A stretch of DNA of 64,000 bases from Agapanthus africanus (Eukaryota; Streptophyta; Magnoliopsida; Asparagales; Amaryllidaceae), in the NCBI GenBank assembly GCA_030015575.1, contig CM057337.1, positions 334,996,583 to 335,060,582 of the forward strand, given 5' to 3'. Below are positions 1 through 12,018 of this stretch, in pieces. The position numbers and the translations under genes were made by a program. Each line of letters opens with the position of its first letter. Within the stretch, counting starts at the first letter, position 1. Below the pieces are notes generated by a model, which was given only the letters and a program-made list of their open reading frames with translations, ran no database searches and was not told the origin of the DNA.

Positions 1-74
1 TGACTTTTTACAGAAAACCCCCTTATTTTACCGTTTTTTCGAAATTTCACCGAAACGATTTTCAAAACGTTACA
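1..74 (-). mobile_element. Gyp3: terminal fragment of a gypsy-type LTR
   Basis: The first 74 bases end in ...AAAACGTTACA and resemble the last ~75 bases of the Gyp1 LTRs as read on the + strand (a run with TTTTCGG, TTCACCGA, then ACTTTTCAAGACGCTACA). At base 75 the sequence changes abruptly to the copia leader of CopE, matching CopB from about 16183. I infer the outer end of a minus-strand gypsy-type element inserted in CopE. The rest lies outside the window, so the target duplication cannot be tested. Confidence 0.55.
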
Positions 75-447
75 ATTTTATACTGGCTCGTATTGAAAAC
101 ACGGACGTCCTAGTATATCCAATATTTCATATGATTCTTCTGCTGCGATATCTGTGATGTGATCATGTGATATGTTCTGTGATGGATACAGTATATAGTA
201 TATATGATATATTATATAGATGTTACTTATGTTTTACACCCGCGCTAGCCCTGCCCTGCTCTGCCGTTAGTTACCTAACCTAACGGTGCACGAGGGGACA
301 TCGAGGCGAATGCGGATGGCATAAGTGTACGTCGTATTTATCTGTGATGTTTAGGTAACTTAAATGATGGGACTTCATTAATATGATTAATGAAATAAAA
401 AGAAACCTAAGATGTTGTAGAATCGAATTTCAAAATAAAACAGGTAG

Positions 448-1273
448 CTACAATTCTTGCTTTGCACAGCGGTATATGTGATATATCCTGCACCTTATTC
501 GATGAGGAAAGGACCGAGATCCCTTCACCGGGAGTGACTCCTTTAGCAATAATTGGCAGATGCTACACACTCGGTTTGTCTTTTGATTGCTTTTAAGAGT
601 TTTTGCTTTGCACAGTGATATATATGATATATCCCGCACCTCATTCGACGAGGAAAGGACCGACGATCCCTTCACCGGGAGTGACTCCTTTAGCAAAACT
701 AGAAAAGCCTCAAAAACACTCCATTTTAAAATTATTTGATTCTACAACGATATCAAGTTCATTACGCAATAGGTTTTCAGAAAAACCTGTCGTAGCCCTC
801 CGTCATTTCAGATAAGTGGTAGTTAGTATTCGTGCTACGTTTGTTGGCCTGCGTCAAGGCGTAGTGTGCGGTAGCTAACTAGTATTTATCTGCTTATGCA
901 TATGATGCAGATTGGATTAGGGTAGTCGTGCGACTTTGTTGGCCTGCGTCAAGGGTCGTGCGGGTGGGTTTAATTCAATCAGGAAATAACGGGTTGAACT
1001 TGACTAGCGCACTATGGTTTGTTGGCCTGCGTCAAGGTCATAGGACGCTAGGGGCAAAATATTATCGGGAATTTCAAGTGTTGAAATTTGCAATGAGATT
1101 GCATACCTTCTATGAGATAGTTGGATCCCGATACCCACTGAGAGTAAGAGTTACTCCTGGGAGAGTTTTACACATTACAATTAGCCGATCAAGTAGGTGT
1201 CTAGAAAGGTGTTAACGGGGTTACACCTCTCGGAAAACGAGGTTTACATTAATTAGGTTCGTGCGAAAGCACG
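448..1273 (+). other. Structured leader block of CopE (duplicated hairpin, three-hairpin array, GAAA hairpin)
   Basis: Two copies of a ~95-base unit (about 459-547 and 604-696) each contain a hairpin with outer stem AAAGGA/TCCTTT (508-513 with 539-544; 654-659 with 686-691) and inner stem TCCC/GGGA. Three further hairpins at 835-864, 927-962 and 1012-1043 share the apical part TTGGC-loop-GTCAA but have different basal stems (CTACG/CGTAG, CGTGCGAC/GTCGTGCG with wobbles, CTATG/CATAG). At 1260-1273 CGTGC and GCACG flank a GAAA tetraloop. The same elements occur in the same order in CopA-D. The structures were drawn by eye, not folded by program. Confidence 0.7.
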
Positions 1274-1486
1274 GGGGACCTCCCTCAAAGTACCGACACT
1301 GGCCTGGCTGAAAGATTGGAGAACTTGTAGTATGTAATTAATCCCGGATAGTCTTTCCTTTTAGGGTTTGAAGGAAGATATGATAAAAAGCAGTGGGAGC
1401 CATCCTGATTAGATAAAATAATAACCAATCTGATCTTGCAAGAGCATACGCTGAGTGTTTTCTTCTCTCTCTCTCCAGGTAGCGAC

Positions 1487-4262
1487 CATATCACGCCTTA
1501 ATCAAGATAATAATACGGAATATTGACTGAACCCGCTTGTTATACTGAGCTGGGGAACGTTGGTCCCGCTCCAACTTATAATTGTTATAAGACAGAGCAG
1601 AAAATTGGGGATTACCAGAATTCCCATGCCGCCCAAACAAAAAGAGTGCATGCTGATGCATCATCTTCGGGTGTGTTCATTACAAAGAACTGTTTCTCTG
1701 TATCCTCTACATCCTGGGTATGTGATACCAGATCAGGATCCCAGATATGTAATCTGTTACATAGGGCTACGGAAAGGTAGAGAACTGAGAACGGGTGATA
1801 AGTTTCATGAGGCAGAAAACGGGGCAAGTGTTGCAGCCAAGTCTGTTGGTCACTGTCACCCTGTATTCCAAATACATTGATTCTGAACGAATGTTATTAG
1901 ATACCGAACCTGATATACAAAATCGTATCTATCTCTTTATTAGTAAAGAAATGATAAAATTTTGTATTGTTGGATAATGTTTTGAACATTTCCTATATCA
2001 AAAGTTGATCGGATCAGGCACGTTATCTAAAAGCATTGATGGTCTAAATCAAACTACAGTTCTTAGTATACGGAACACACACAAGAAGAAGAGTTCAGAT
2101 ATGAACGAATTCTTCTTGAGGTATTGTAGACTAGGTCATATCAATGCGACCCGACTAGCTGCAGTTACTTGTAGATGCATATTTAAATCAGTTTGAATTT
2201 ACATCTTATGAAACTTGCCAGTCATGTCACAGAGATAAGATGACCACAGCTCTGTTTATTGGTAACAGAGAAAGAGTTGGTAAACTCTTGGGATGATACA
2301 TGTTAATGTATCTAGGTCCCCTGTCTACACTTGCCAAGACCGGTTCTTTTTACTTCATTACATTCTCTGATGATCTTTCGAAATTCAGACCTATGTTCCT
2401 GTTGAAACACAAGTCAGAACCTTTTGAGATATTCACAGAATATAAGTTAGAAGTAGAGAACCAATACGGGTATAAGTATTATGTCCTTTGATGTGATCAA
2501 GGAGGAGAATACTTGAGCACGGAATTCCTGGACTATTCTAAAGGAGAATGTGATTCTCTCTCAGCATTACTCCTCCGTATACACCATAGCACGATGGTAT
2601 ATCGGGGCGGAGCAATAGCACCCTATGTGATATGGTGTGCTCTATGATGAGTAATACTGAGTTACCTGTTTCCTAATTAGGAGTTATGCGCTTGAGAAGC
2701 TGCATACCTATTGAATAGGGTTCAAATCAAATCAGTTGCCTACCACTTCATAAGGGAAGAGCCCATCTCTTAAGTTAGTTAAGATTTGGGGTTGTTCAGC
2801 CTATGTCTGAAAAGCAAAATCCGGACAAGCTCGAAGCAAGGTCTGTAATGTAGAACTGGAAAGGTTCCAGCTATACAAACTACAGTAGATGATTTGATAA
2901 AACCAAAGGATTCAATAGTTACCAACGAACCTCAGCCTCTCCGCCGATCTAGTAGGGTTCCTCACCCACTTGAGAGATACTTCGGTTACTCTATGACAGT
3001 GGGAGCGAGGATTGCATCATGAGATGATGACCCAACTATTTTCGAGCAGGCCATCAGGAGTGGGACTCTGTAAGAATGGCTGGATGCTTAGCGATCTGAG
3101 ATGGAATCCTTATACACCAACAAAGTATGGACTTTGGTTGCTATATCTGAAGGGTTAAATCCCCATCAGGAGCAAGTATATCTTGAGAAGATTACTTGGT
3201 GTACATGGAAGAGTTGAGACTTTCAAAGCTAGACTTGTTAAAGGTCTACATCATTGACCAGGTATGGATGATGATGAAACCTTTTCAAGTAGCTATGCTT
3301 AAGTCCATCCAGATCCTACTTGCCACGGCTACATACCATGACTACGATATCTGGCGGTTGAGTGTCATGACTGCTTTTCTAAATGATGTTTTAGAAGAGA
3401 GAGTCTGTAAGTACACAGCCAGAGGGCTTCGTAGACAGTGGGAGCAGCGGAAACGTGCACAAGATGCTTTATAAGATAAAGCAGGCATCGCGGAGATGGA
3501 ACATCTGTTTTGATGGATTAGTCAAAGAAGTTGACATCATCAAAGTGGTAGATGAACCTTGTATAAACAAAAAGGTAGTAGGGAGTATGGTGACGATCCT
3601 CGTAGAGTACGTGGATGACATACTCATGATAGGGAAGGAGTTTCCTATGCTACGCTCGATCAATCTTCGCTTATCCCAAGGATTCTCCATATAGGATCAA
3701 AATGATACCTCCTAAATCCTGGGTTTTGGATCTGTGAGATAGATCTAAATGGATGTTAGGATTCTCACTAGTTGTAGTGAGAAGGTATCGATCGACCTTG
3801 GGGAGAATCACTGGAATGGTTCCAGGGTGACAAAGACGACTGAATGTCAGTCACAGGCATTGTCTTTACCCTCAGTGGAGGGACGGTATGTTGGAAGAGT
3901 TCCAAGATAGATACCGTGACTTACTAGACGATAAAGGCTGGATACATCGCTACTTAAGATGCTACCAAAGAGGCTGTTTGGGTGTATATTGGTTCATGAG
4001 ATGAACTAGGTTCCTACCATTGTGTGACAATGGAAGTGTGGCTTTGGCCCGGGAACCCCGGTCCCATCAGTGATCCAGACATATTCTAAGGCAGTGTCAC
4101 CTGATCGTGGAGATGGTTGATCTCCAAGGAGATCGAGGTTTGGAGAGTAGACTCAGAGGACAACACAGCGGATCCACTCACAAAGGCCTGTTCCCAGAGA
4201 GAGATTTTTATGGGATGGTTGAGTATGAGATACTACAACCACTGCTATCAGATGGCCCTAGT
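1487..4262 (+). pseudogene. Decayed copia pol of CopE
   Basis: Remnant of a polyprotein with protease, integrase, reverse transcriptase and RNase H. The start position reads ACG instead of ATG. Recognisable pieces are the protease flank (about 1660-1780), the integrase zinc region (about 2090-2230), the RT segment with YVDDIL (near 3610-3635) and an RNase H tail (about 3850-4260). Many frameshifts and stops interrupt it. A deletion of some 230 bases relative to CopA joins RT to the RNase H linker near 3700-3830. Stops near 3020 (TGATGA run), 3069 (CTCTGTAAGAATGG) and 3089 (GCTTAGCG) recur at the matching places in CopB and CopC. It cannot encode a working enzyme. Confidence 0.88.
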
Positions 4263-4275
4263 GCAAGTGGGAGAT

Positions 4276-6495
4276 TGCTAGTTATATGTATGCCCTAGAG
4301 GCCATTACTGTACATAGGATGTATATTGTAGTGGATGCTGGGACATGTATAGGGAGGACTTTCTTGCTCGACATGATAGTATGCTATCTGGTTGCTCTTT
4401 ACCTTAACGTGTATACTGATTGTCTCTCTGTTACATGTTGGTAAAGCCCTTAGGATGTGTACTTGACTACCTGGACTATGATGCAGATCATACTAGTGGG
4501 GACAGATAGTCTATAAGTACATCCTTCAAAGTCCCTAGTCGTGGGTGTATCGAGACGGGGCATCGATATACCAGAGTAGACTAGCGTATACCTTCTCGAC
4601 CCATACAGATGGGCGATGGATGATCCTATATCCATTGGTGTTTGACATCAGAAATGATATACGGGTGCTCAGTGGAGACTGGGTACACTGGACGGACTCG
4701 CCGAGAACTCCCAGATGGTATTATACCCTACGTCAGATGGCAGTTCTCTGGTGACACTGGTACAGAGTAGTCTGCTGACCCGAGATCGTCAAAGAGTCTT
4801 GTGTGGTTCCCACTGTGCTTTGATTTCCATCTTACCACGTCCAAAAGGGCGTGCAAAACGGTGGTTTTTGGGTACAGTCCCGAGTCACATGGAGGCAATG
4901 AGCGATAGGAGGGGATTCGTCTCTCCCGGTATAGGGAGTTGATGTTGCGCTGTGTTCGATTGGCTATAACCGGAAATCCCTGGCCAGGGTTGCTGAGATT
5001 TACTGGTAAGTGTTACTAGTAGTTTCTCAAACTGTTATAGACCTCATATCGACACGACTTATCGAGCTATTGGGGTCTGACGTTTACCACCCCTAGGCTA
5101 GATATGCGACATATCAGACGATCAGACCGGACTGTACGGTAAGTGTTACTGGTTGGATTCACAGGCGTGTGAGCGGGCTTGCTCGTCGATCTTCTGATTG
5201 CTCAATACCCGGGTGGCCGTTACGTTTAGCAGACCGCTTGCGGCTTGTGGGTGTTTGATATGATCATCACCAGCTGCCGGCGTATTGACGAGTCTTTAGA
5301 GTCCTACACAGAAGTTTCCTGGCTCAAGCGAAACGAAATAGGAGCGCATATGAGATATGTGCGGGACCGAGAATCATGCGTGTATGTGATACCGTATTTC
5401 ATTCTCGCGATAAATGTATCGATTGGTTATATGCGATATAACCTAGTTATCGAATCAAGTATTGATTCGATAAGCCGATGCATAGGATACTAGTCGGTTA
5501 TATGCGATATGACCGGATCGTTAAATCAAGTGTTGATTTAATGATTTAATGCATAATTATATATTTGATATATTACTTTGCATTAACTAGTATTGGTTTA
5601 CTTTAAATGGATTTTCTCACTTGGATTGTGCACATTGTATATGTGATATACTTTTGTACACAAGATAGTATCATGTTTGATGATGCATGCTAACTAGGGT
5701 TTTTGTGTAAAGATCAAACCATGGTTACATGATAATGGTTAGGGTTTTGTTTTATTCTCTTATCTATTTATTTACTTGTTTATTCATTTTGGAAATGATA
5801 AGAAAAGAATGGTGGCTTTATTTGTAGTTTAGTTGAAGCTTCATGAAACTTTGACCTAGTCCACAATTCTTGTCTCTTGCTTAACCCTAACCATCATATC
5901 TAACCATGGTCTATTCTCTACAGTAAACTAGGGTTAGTATTATGATAAGTATTGATTTTCCTTTTTGTTTTAATAACTTATCATAATATTAGCTTCTTAT
6001 TCTTCATCTTCTTCAATGAAGAAAGCTTGACTTCATCAATGGTGATTGATGAAAAAGAGTGAGAAATCCAATTCTAAAGTGAACCCACTTCCTATTTCTT
6101 CATCCTCTACCTCTTGCCAAGTAGTATAGGGTGTTTCCTTCACAAGTTATCGTGGCTTGGTGAAGGTGGAGCTTGATCTAGTGATGCCTCGACGTAGATC
6201 ATCTTCGGCATCGTCGTCGATGACCTAGCCCGCATTTTCTCCGATGAAGCCGACGCTAGAGCCCGGATTTTGATTTGGACAGCGGAGAGGACTTCATCAC
6301 GGAGCCGTGGAGGTGGAGGACCGGATCTACAAAGGTTGTATTTCCGTTCTCTTAGTAAAGTAGTTTACTAGTTGCATCTTTCGCCTAGACATCTAGTTAA
6401 CGATCCGTAGTCTAGGGTTTCTCGGCACCGTAAAATTTGAAATTGGCATGGTTGATGCCTTGTGAGACATCTTGTGTGTGCCTAGGAACCCTACA
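4276..6495 (+). repeat. 3' LTR of CopE
   Basis: About 2.22 kb, beginning TGCTAGTTATATG directly after the polypurine tract and ending GGAACCCTACA. It aligns from end to end with the CopB LTRs. The first bases read TGCTAG rather than TGTTAG. The small arginine-rich reading frame found in the CopB LTRs is broken here by a TAG near 6127. Confidence 0.85.
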
Positions 6496-8204
6496 GGTAC
6501 CATGTCGTGTCAAGTAATAGGTGTAACAAGTCATGTCAGGGTGCACCAGATGTCAAGCGGGTGCTCATAATCAAACTAGCATAAGCATAGTGTACAAACA
6601 AGCATGGGTGCTAATAGAACAACAAACTGGAACATGTAATCTGATGTGCACATAGGTACAGATTAAGCTATATAGATGTACGGTTATCGATTAGAGTTAG
6701 AGTTATGGTTCCAACATTAAATATCATACACTTAAATGAATATGGAATATTAAAATCACATTAACATGTATTAAATAGCCTAGTGATGCAATCATATATA
6801 ACAAAAGGTTAAATGGATGCAAACGGGTGTCCGATAGGGTAGAAACTATTTAAAGGTACTGTGGGCTATGCAGATAATTACTATGTGATTTAAATATGGA
6901 TGGGGGTCCTATGTATGGTAAACTAAAATGCAACGGGTATGTTTCAAGTTCTGAATCTAAAAGATATAAACGGAACATCGAACTGTTAAATTGGAACATG
7001 TGACTTTAGATTCGATCTATAGGTTTAATATTCAAATATATAGTTATAAAATCATATAGATAGCATGTAGAAAGTTTCACTTGCTTTGACAGATCGCGAT
7101 ACGGGTATACGGAACGTCACACGTCGGTGGGAAAAGTCGCGATGCGCGTACGGTACACGAAACGAATCCAGACAACGCACAACGGGATCACACGGGTCAA
7201 AGATGCTTGCTGGATCGTCTGGATCATCGACGGCGCAACCGGATTCCGGCGAACGAAAGAACAGTGAACATTTAATTAAAAGAAAAACTTTAGAAAGGGA
7301 GAAGGAGGAAAGATCTTACAGTGGATAGGTGCCCTGATATACCAGGGAAGTCGGCAAGGGGCGATGACGACGGGTGTCTCAGGTTTAGAGGAGAAAGGCG
7401 GAAGAAAGATTTTTGAGAAGAGAAGATATGGGTTTGATATAGGGTTTTTGAAATAAAACGTATATAAAAATACAAACAGAGAGCGAGAGAGAGAGGAGAG
7501 AAACAGAGATAGAGCGTCAGGAGAGAGAGAGAGAAACTGTGAGATTAGATTTTAGGTTAAAAAACTATTTTTTTAGTTAAAGAAACTTTAGAGAATATAA
7601 TATTATAATATTAGTCCGTTTTGAGATTTTGGTAAATACAAATTACTCCAAAACATACCCGGTTCAGGTCTAAAAAGTCAGATTTAAAATATGAAAAATA
7701 TATGCGACTTCCAAATTTCAAAATGAAGTCTCAGGTAACGAAAAAAGCATACCCCCAAGAACGGATGCACGTACGCGCGCGTAGCCATCCAAACACGTCC
7801 GTTTCACTGAACGGGACGAGAACAAGATTCGCGGATGCTACCACGGGGTTAGGGTAACATGCAGGCTATGAAATGCAGTTTTAATTTATTTTACAAGACC
7901 TAAAATGTTATATGATAAAAGATGCGATACTAGATAAAATACCAGTATGTACTAAACATGAGATGTACGTGTCCATGCAACAAGTCAAGGCAAGTTAAAT
8001 ATGAATATGGCGTTTTTATATACTTTTACTTATGTATATAAGGAATAAACTTGATTTCAGTGTACCTTTATTTCAAAACTGCACCTCCACTATTTTCCCT
8101 AAAAGATTTAGATTTTTGGGCTTTTGGCTTACTTGGATTAGGTGGAGTCCTATAGATTTTACATGATTCAGGTGCCAGTCGCGTGTATTTTCCGGGTCGT
8201 GACA
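6496..8204 (+). mobile_element. Gyp2: right part of a gypsy-type LTR
   Basis: About 1.7 kb with no credible gene. It lies between the end of the CopE LTR and CopF pol. It ends CCGGGTCGTGACA, the same terminus as the Gyp1 LTR in its sense direction (GGGTCGTGACA), and the next base resumes copia pol in CopF. A GA-rich tract lies at 7478-7545 and AT-rich TATA-like stretches near 8010-8040. I infer the 3' portion of a plus-strand LTR of a gypsy relative. Its left end, beyond the CopE insertion, is outside the window, so a solo LTR and a complete element cannot be told apart. Confidence 0.5.
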
Positions 8205-8765
8205 GCTGTGAAGAGCATTCTTAAGTACTTGAGAAGGACTAAAGAGATGTTCTTGGTGTATAATAACGGAGAACTCCAGGTGGAGTCCTTTACCGATTCG
8301 AGCTTCCAGAGTGATAAGAACAACAGCAAGTCTGTCTTGGGTTTTGTCTTCACCCTCAATGAAGGGGCGGTATGTTGGAAAAGTTCCAAGCAAGATACCG
8401 TAGCAGACTTGACGATGGAGGCTGAATACATCGTTGCCAACGATGCTACCAAAGAGGCTGTCTGGATGAAGAAGTTCATTATTGAACTTGGTGTGGTTCC
8501 ATCCATTGAAGATCCAATACCCTTGTATTGTGATAACAATGGAGCTGTGGTTTTGGCCAAGGAATCCCGGTCCCATCTGCGATCCAGACATATTCTGAAG
8601 CGGTATCACCTGATCCGGGAGACAGTTGATCACCGGGAGATCGAGGTTAGGAGAGTAAATACGAAGGACAACACGATGGATCCACTCACGAAGGCCCTCC
8701 CCCAAACACAGTTTGAGAGACTTTTTGGGATGTTGGGTATGCGATACTACAACAACCGGCCTTAG
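8205..8765 (+). pseudogene. CopF pol 3' fragment (RNase H domain)
   Basis: An open segment carrying the copia RNase H domain and pol C-terminus: KSILKYLRR at the start, the acidic sites in FTDSSFQSD, TMEAEYI and LYCDNNGAV, then RSRHI and the ending GMRYYNNRP followed by TAG. The upstream ~900 codons are absent because Gyp2 interrupts at 8204/8205, within the codons matching WTAVKS of CopA. Reading is uninterrupted to the stop, so this copy was less decayed than CopB, C and E. No start codon belongs to the fragment; the upstream open frame comes from Gyp2. Confidence 0.88.
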
Positions 8766-8779
8766 TGCAAGTGGGAAAT

Positions 8780-9906
8780 TGTTAGGAATATGTATGTCCT
8801 AGAGGCCATTATTGTATGATATAGTGGATGCTTGGACATATATAGAGGACTTTCTTGCTCGACATGATAGTATTCTATCTGGTCGCTCCTTATCTTAACA
8901 TGTACACTTGTATTAGTATACTGTCTTTCTCTCTCTGATACATGTTGATAAAGCCCTTAGGATGAAGGCATGACTACCAGGACTATGATGCGGATCATAC
9001 TAGTGGGACTTATGTAGTCTGCAAGCATATCCTTTAACAGTTCCTAGTCGAGAGAATATTGAGACAGGACATCGATATTCCATAGTAGACTAGTGTGTAC
9101 GTTTCTTGACCCTGTATGGGGCGATGGTTGATCCCACAACCATTGGTGTTTGACATCAAAGACTGTGCACATGTGCTCATTAGAGAATGGGTCCACCGAA
9201 CAGGACTCTCCGAGAACTCCTATATGGTACCATACCTATCGTCAGATAGCAGTTCTCTGGTGAAACTTGTAAAGGTTAGTCTGTAGACCCGAGATCGTCA
9301 TAGTGTCTTGTGTGGTTCCCACTGTGCTTTGATTTCCTCCCTACCACGGCTCAAAGGAGCCATGCAAACAGGTGGATTTTGGGTACAGTCCCGAGTCACA
9401 TGGAGGCAGTGAGCAATAGGAGGGGTTTTGTCTCTTCCGGTATTGGGAGTTGATGTTGCGCTATGCTCGATTGGATATAATAGCAAGTCCCTGGCCAAGG
9501 CTGATGAGATTTACTGGTAAGTGTTATTAATAGTTTCTCGAAAAGTTATAGGCCACACATCGGCATGACTTATCAAGTTATTGGGGTCTGACGATTCCAC
9601 CCTTAAACTCAATATGCGACTTATCGGACGAAGAGACCGGATTGTACGGTAAGTGTTGCTTATAGGCTCTGCGGGATTTTGGACAAGTTTGCTTATTGAT
9701 CTTCTATTCGTTCAATACCTGGGTAGCCATTACGTCCAGCTAGTACCGCTGACGGCTTGTGGGTATCTGATGTGATCATTACCTACTGCTGGCATATTAA
9801 CGAGTCTTTTGAGTCACACACAGAGCTTTCCTAGCTCAACCGAAACGAAGTAGGACACATATGGAGATATGTGCGGGAGCTTGATTAAATACGAGTATGT
9901 GATACC
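8780..9906 (+). repeat. CopF 3' LTR, left half
   Basis: Starts TGTTAGGAATATG after polypurine tract AAGTGGGAAAT and aligns with the first half of the other copia LTRs. It stops at 9906 (...GTGATACC), where CopC begins; the same sequence continues in the CopE LTR near 5390. The right half should lie beyond the far end of CopC, outside the window. The five bases ATACC (9902-9906) are the expected target duplication of CopC. Confidence 0.8.
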
Positions 9907-12018
9907 TGTAGGGTTACTAAGCACTCTTACAAGGGTCTATTAGGCATCAGCCATGCCCGATTTAAAATTTAGACGTGCCGAACAACCCTAACCAAGATCT
10001 TTAAACTAGAGATTAGGCGAAACAAAGCATGTTAAACACTTTAACATCTAAGAGTTTGGGATTACAACCTTTGTAGTCCGGTCTTTCGCTTCATAAGCTC
10101 CGTGTTGAGGTCTCTTCGTTGCGATCATCATGTACCCGGACTCTAGAGAGGGTCCACGAAGAGAATGATGCAAACTTGCTTCCGATCTTCGATAACAAAG
10201 ATGATCTACCTTGAAGTTTCTTTAACACAAGCTCTCACTCACAAATGAAGTAAACACCCTAATCTAAATGGCGAGGATAGATTAGGATGATAAAGTAGGA
10301 TTTTAGCTCTCATTTGTTTTCTATTTCTCACTCAAAAATCATCACTAAACAAAAAGCTAGAAAGCTTTCAAGGAAGAAGAAGAAGAATCAATTTACTTTG
10401 TGATGAATAATGAATTGTCATGAGGTTAGAATTGCAACCATGGGTTAAGTATGATAACTTAACCCATGTACAGACTTAACCATGGTCATGGGTTGGGTTA
10501 ATAAATATCATAACAAATATCTTTACAAAATATCTTTGCATGAAACAAAAAAACAAAGCTTCTAGAAACTTCTAGAAAAGCTTAACCCAAATTAAACCCT
10601 AACCATGTTTAATCTCCACTAAACATGTTGCATTAATAATCTTAACATGTTACAATATTATATATCACATATACAATATTTATTGTAACAAAATAAAATA
10701 ATACAATTAAGATATATCGCATATATATCAATGTATTACCCGAGTGAGAAAAAGAATCTTTTAGTGAGCTTATATTAGTTAATGTAATTTAACATATCAA
10801 ATATATAATTATACATTAAATTATCGAATCAACACTTGATCCGATAATCCGGCTATTTCACAAATAACCGACTAATATAATCTGTATCAGTTCATTGAAT
10901 CAACACTTGATCCGATGTCCTGGCTATATCACATATACCCGTCCGATATCTCATATCGCGAGAATCTAATACGGTATCACATATCGCATTATCCTCGGTC
11001 ATGCACATATCACATATGTGCTCCTACTCCGTTTTGCCTGAGCCAGGAAACCTCTGTGTAGGACTTTAAATAATCATCAATACGCCGGCAGTAGATGATG
11101 ATCATATCAAACACCCACAAGCTGCAAGCGGTCAGCTAAACGTAACAGCCACCCAGGTATTGAGCGATCAGAAGATCAACAAGCAAGCATGTACATTCTC
11201 CTACGAATCAAATCAGTAACACACCCGTACAGTCCGGTCTCTTCGTCTGATATGTCGCATATCTCGCATAGGGGTGGTAAACGTCAGACCCCAGTAGCTT
11301 GATAAGTCATGTCGATATGAGGTCTATAACAGTTCGAGAAACTACTGATAACATTTACCAGTAAATCTCAGCAACCCTGACCAGGGATTTCCAGTTATAG
11401 CCAATCGAACACAGCACAACATCAACTCCCTATACCGGGAGAGTCGAATCCCCTCCTATCGCTCATTGCCTCCATGTGATTCGGGACTGTACCCAAAAGC
11501 CACCATTTTGCACGCCCTCTTGGACGTGATATGATGGAAATCAAAGCATAGTAGGAATCACACAAGACTCTATGACGATCTCGGGTCTACAGACTAACCT
11601 GTACCAGTGTCACCAGAGAACTGCCATCTGACGTGAGGTATAATACCATCTGGGAGTTCTCGGCGAGTCCGTCCAATGTACCCAGTCTCTACTGAGCACC
11701 CGTACACCATCCTTGATGTCAAACACCGATGGATATGGGATCATCCATCGCCCATCATATGGGTCAAGATGCGTATACGCTAGTCTACTCTGGTGTATCG
11801 ATGCCCTGTCTCGATACACCCTCGACTAGGAACTGTTATAGGATGTACTCGTCGACTACCGTGGCCCCACTAATATGATCTCATCATAGTCCCAGTAGTC
11901 GAGTACATATCCTAAGGGCTTTATCAACATGTAACATAGAGACAATCAGAGTACATGTTAAGATAAAGTACAACCAGATAGCATACTATCATGTCAAGCA
12001 AGAAAGTCCTCCCTATAT
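9907..12018 (-). repeat. CopC 3' LTR, main part
   Basis: In the minus sense this is the bulk of the LTR, ending GTGCTTAGTAACCCTACA at 9907. Its first ~75 bases lie at 33179-33255, where it begins TGTTAGTTATATG. The break at 12018 is flanked by CTATAT here and at 33179-33184. It lies head to head with the CopB 5' LTR, forming an inverted repeat of about 2 kb per arm centred near 12.05 kb. Confidence 0.87.

Larger units (their letters stand above)
75..6495 (+). mobile_element. CopE: 5'-truncated Ty1/copia element with decayed pol
   Basis: Plus-strand copia copy: leader (75 to about 1486), degraded pol (about 1487-4262), polypurine tract AAGTGGGAGAT ending at 4275, and a complete 3' LTR (4276-6495). 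The 5' LTR and start of the leader are missing because Gyp3 interrupts the element. It aligns throughout with CopB (about 16183-20391 plus the CopB LTR) and shares its pol lesions, so both belong to one defective subfamily. The flank after 6495 is not copia sequence, so CopE probably sits inside Gyp2. Confidence 0.85.

Noticed and set aside
448..700. CRISPR-like direct repeats
   Set aside because: Only two units of ~95 bases with unequal spacing occur in a plant retroelement leader; they are better read as a duplicated hairpin.
7086..7328. 80-codon plus-strand frame in Gyp2
   Set aside because: Charged, low-complexity product in LTR sequence with no conserved counterpart here.
8073..8705. 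210-codon minus-strand frame
   Set aside because: It lies opposite the CopF RNase H coding sequence and has no recognisable motif; it is an antisense shadow.
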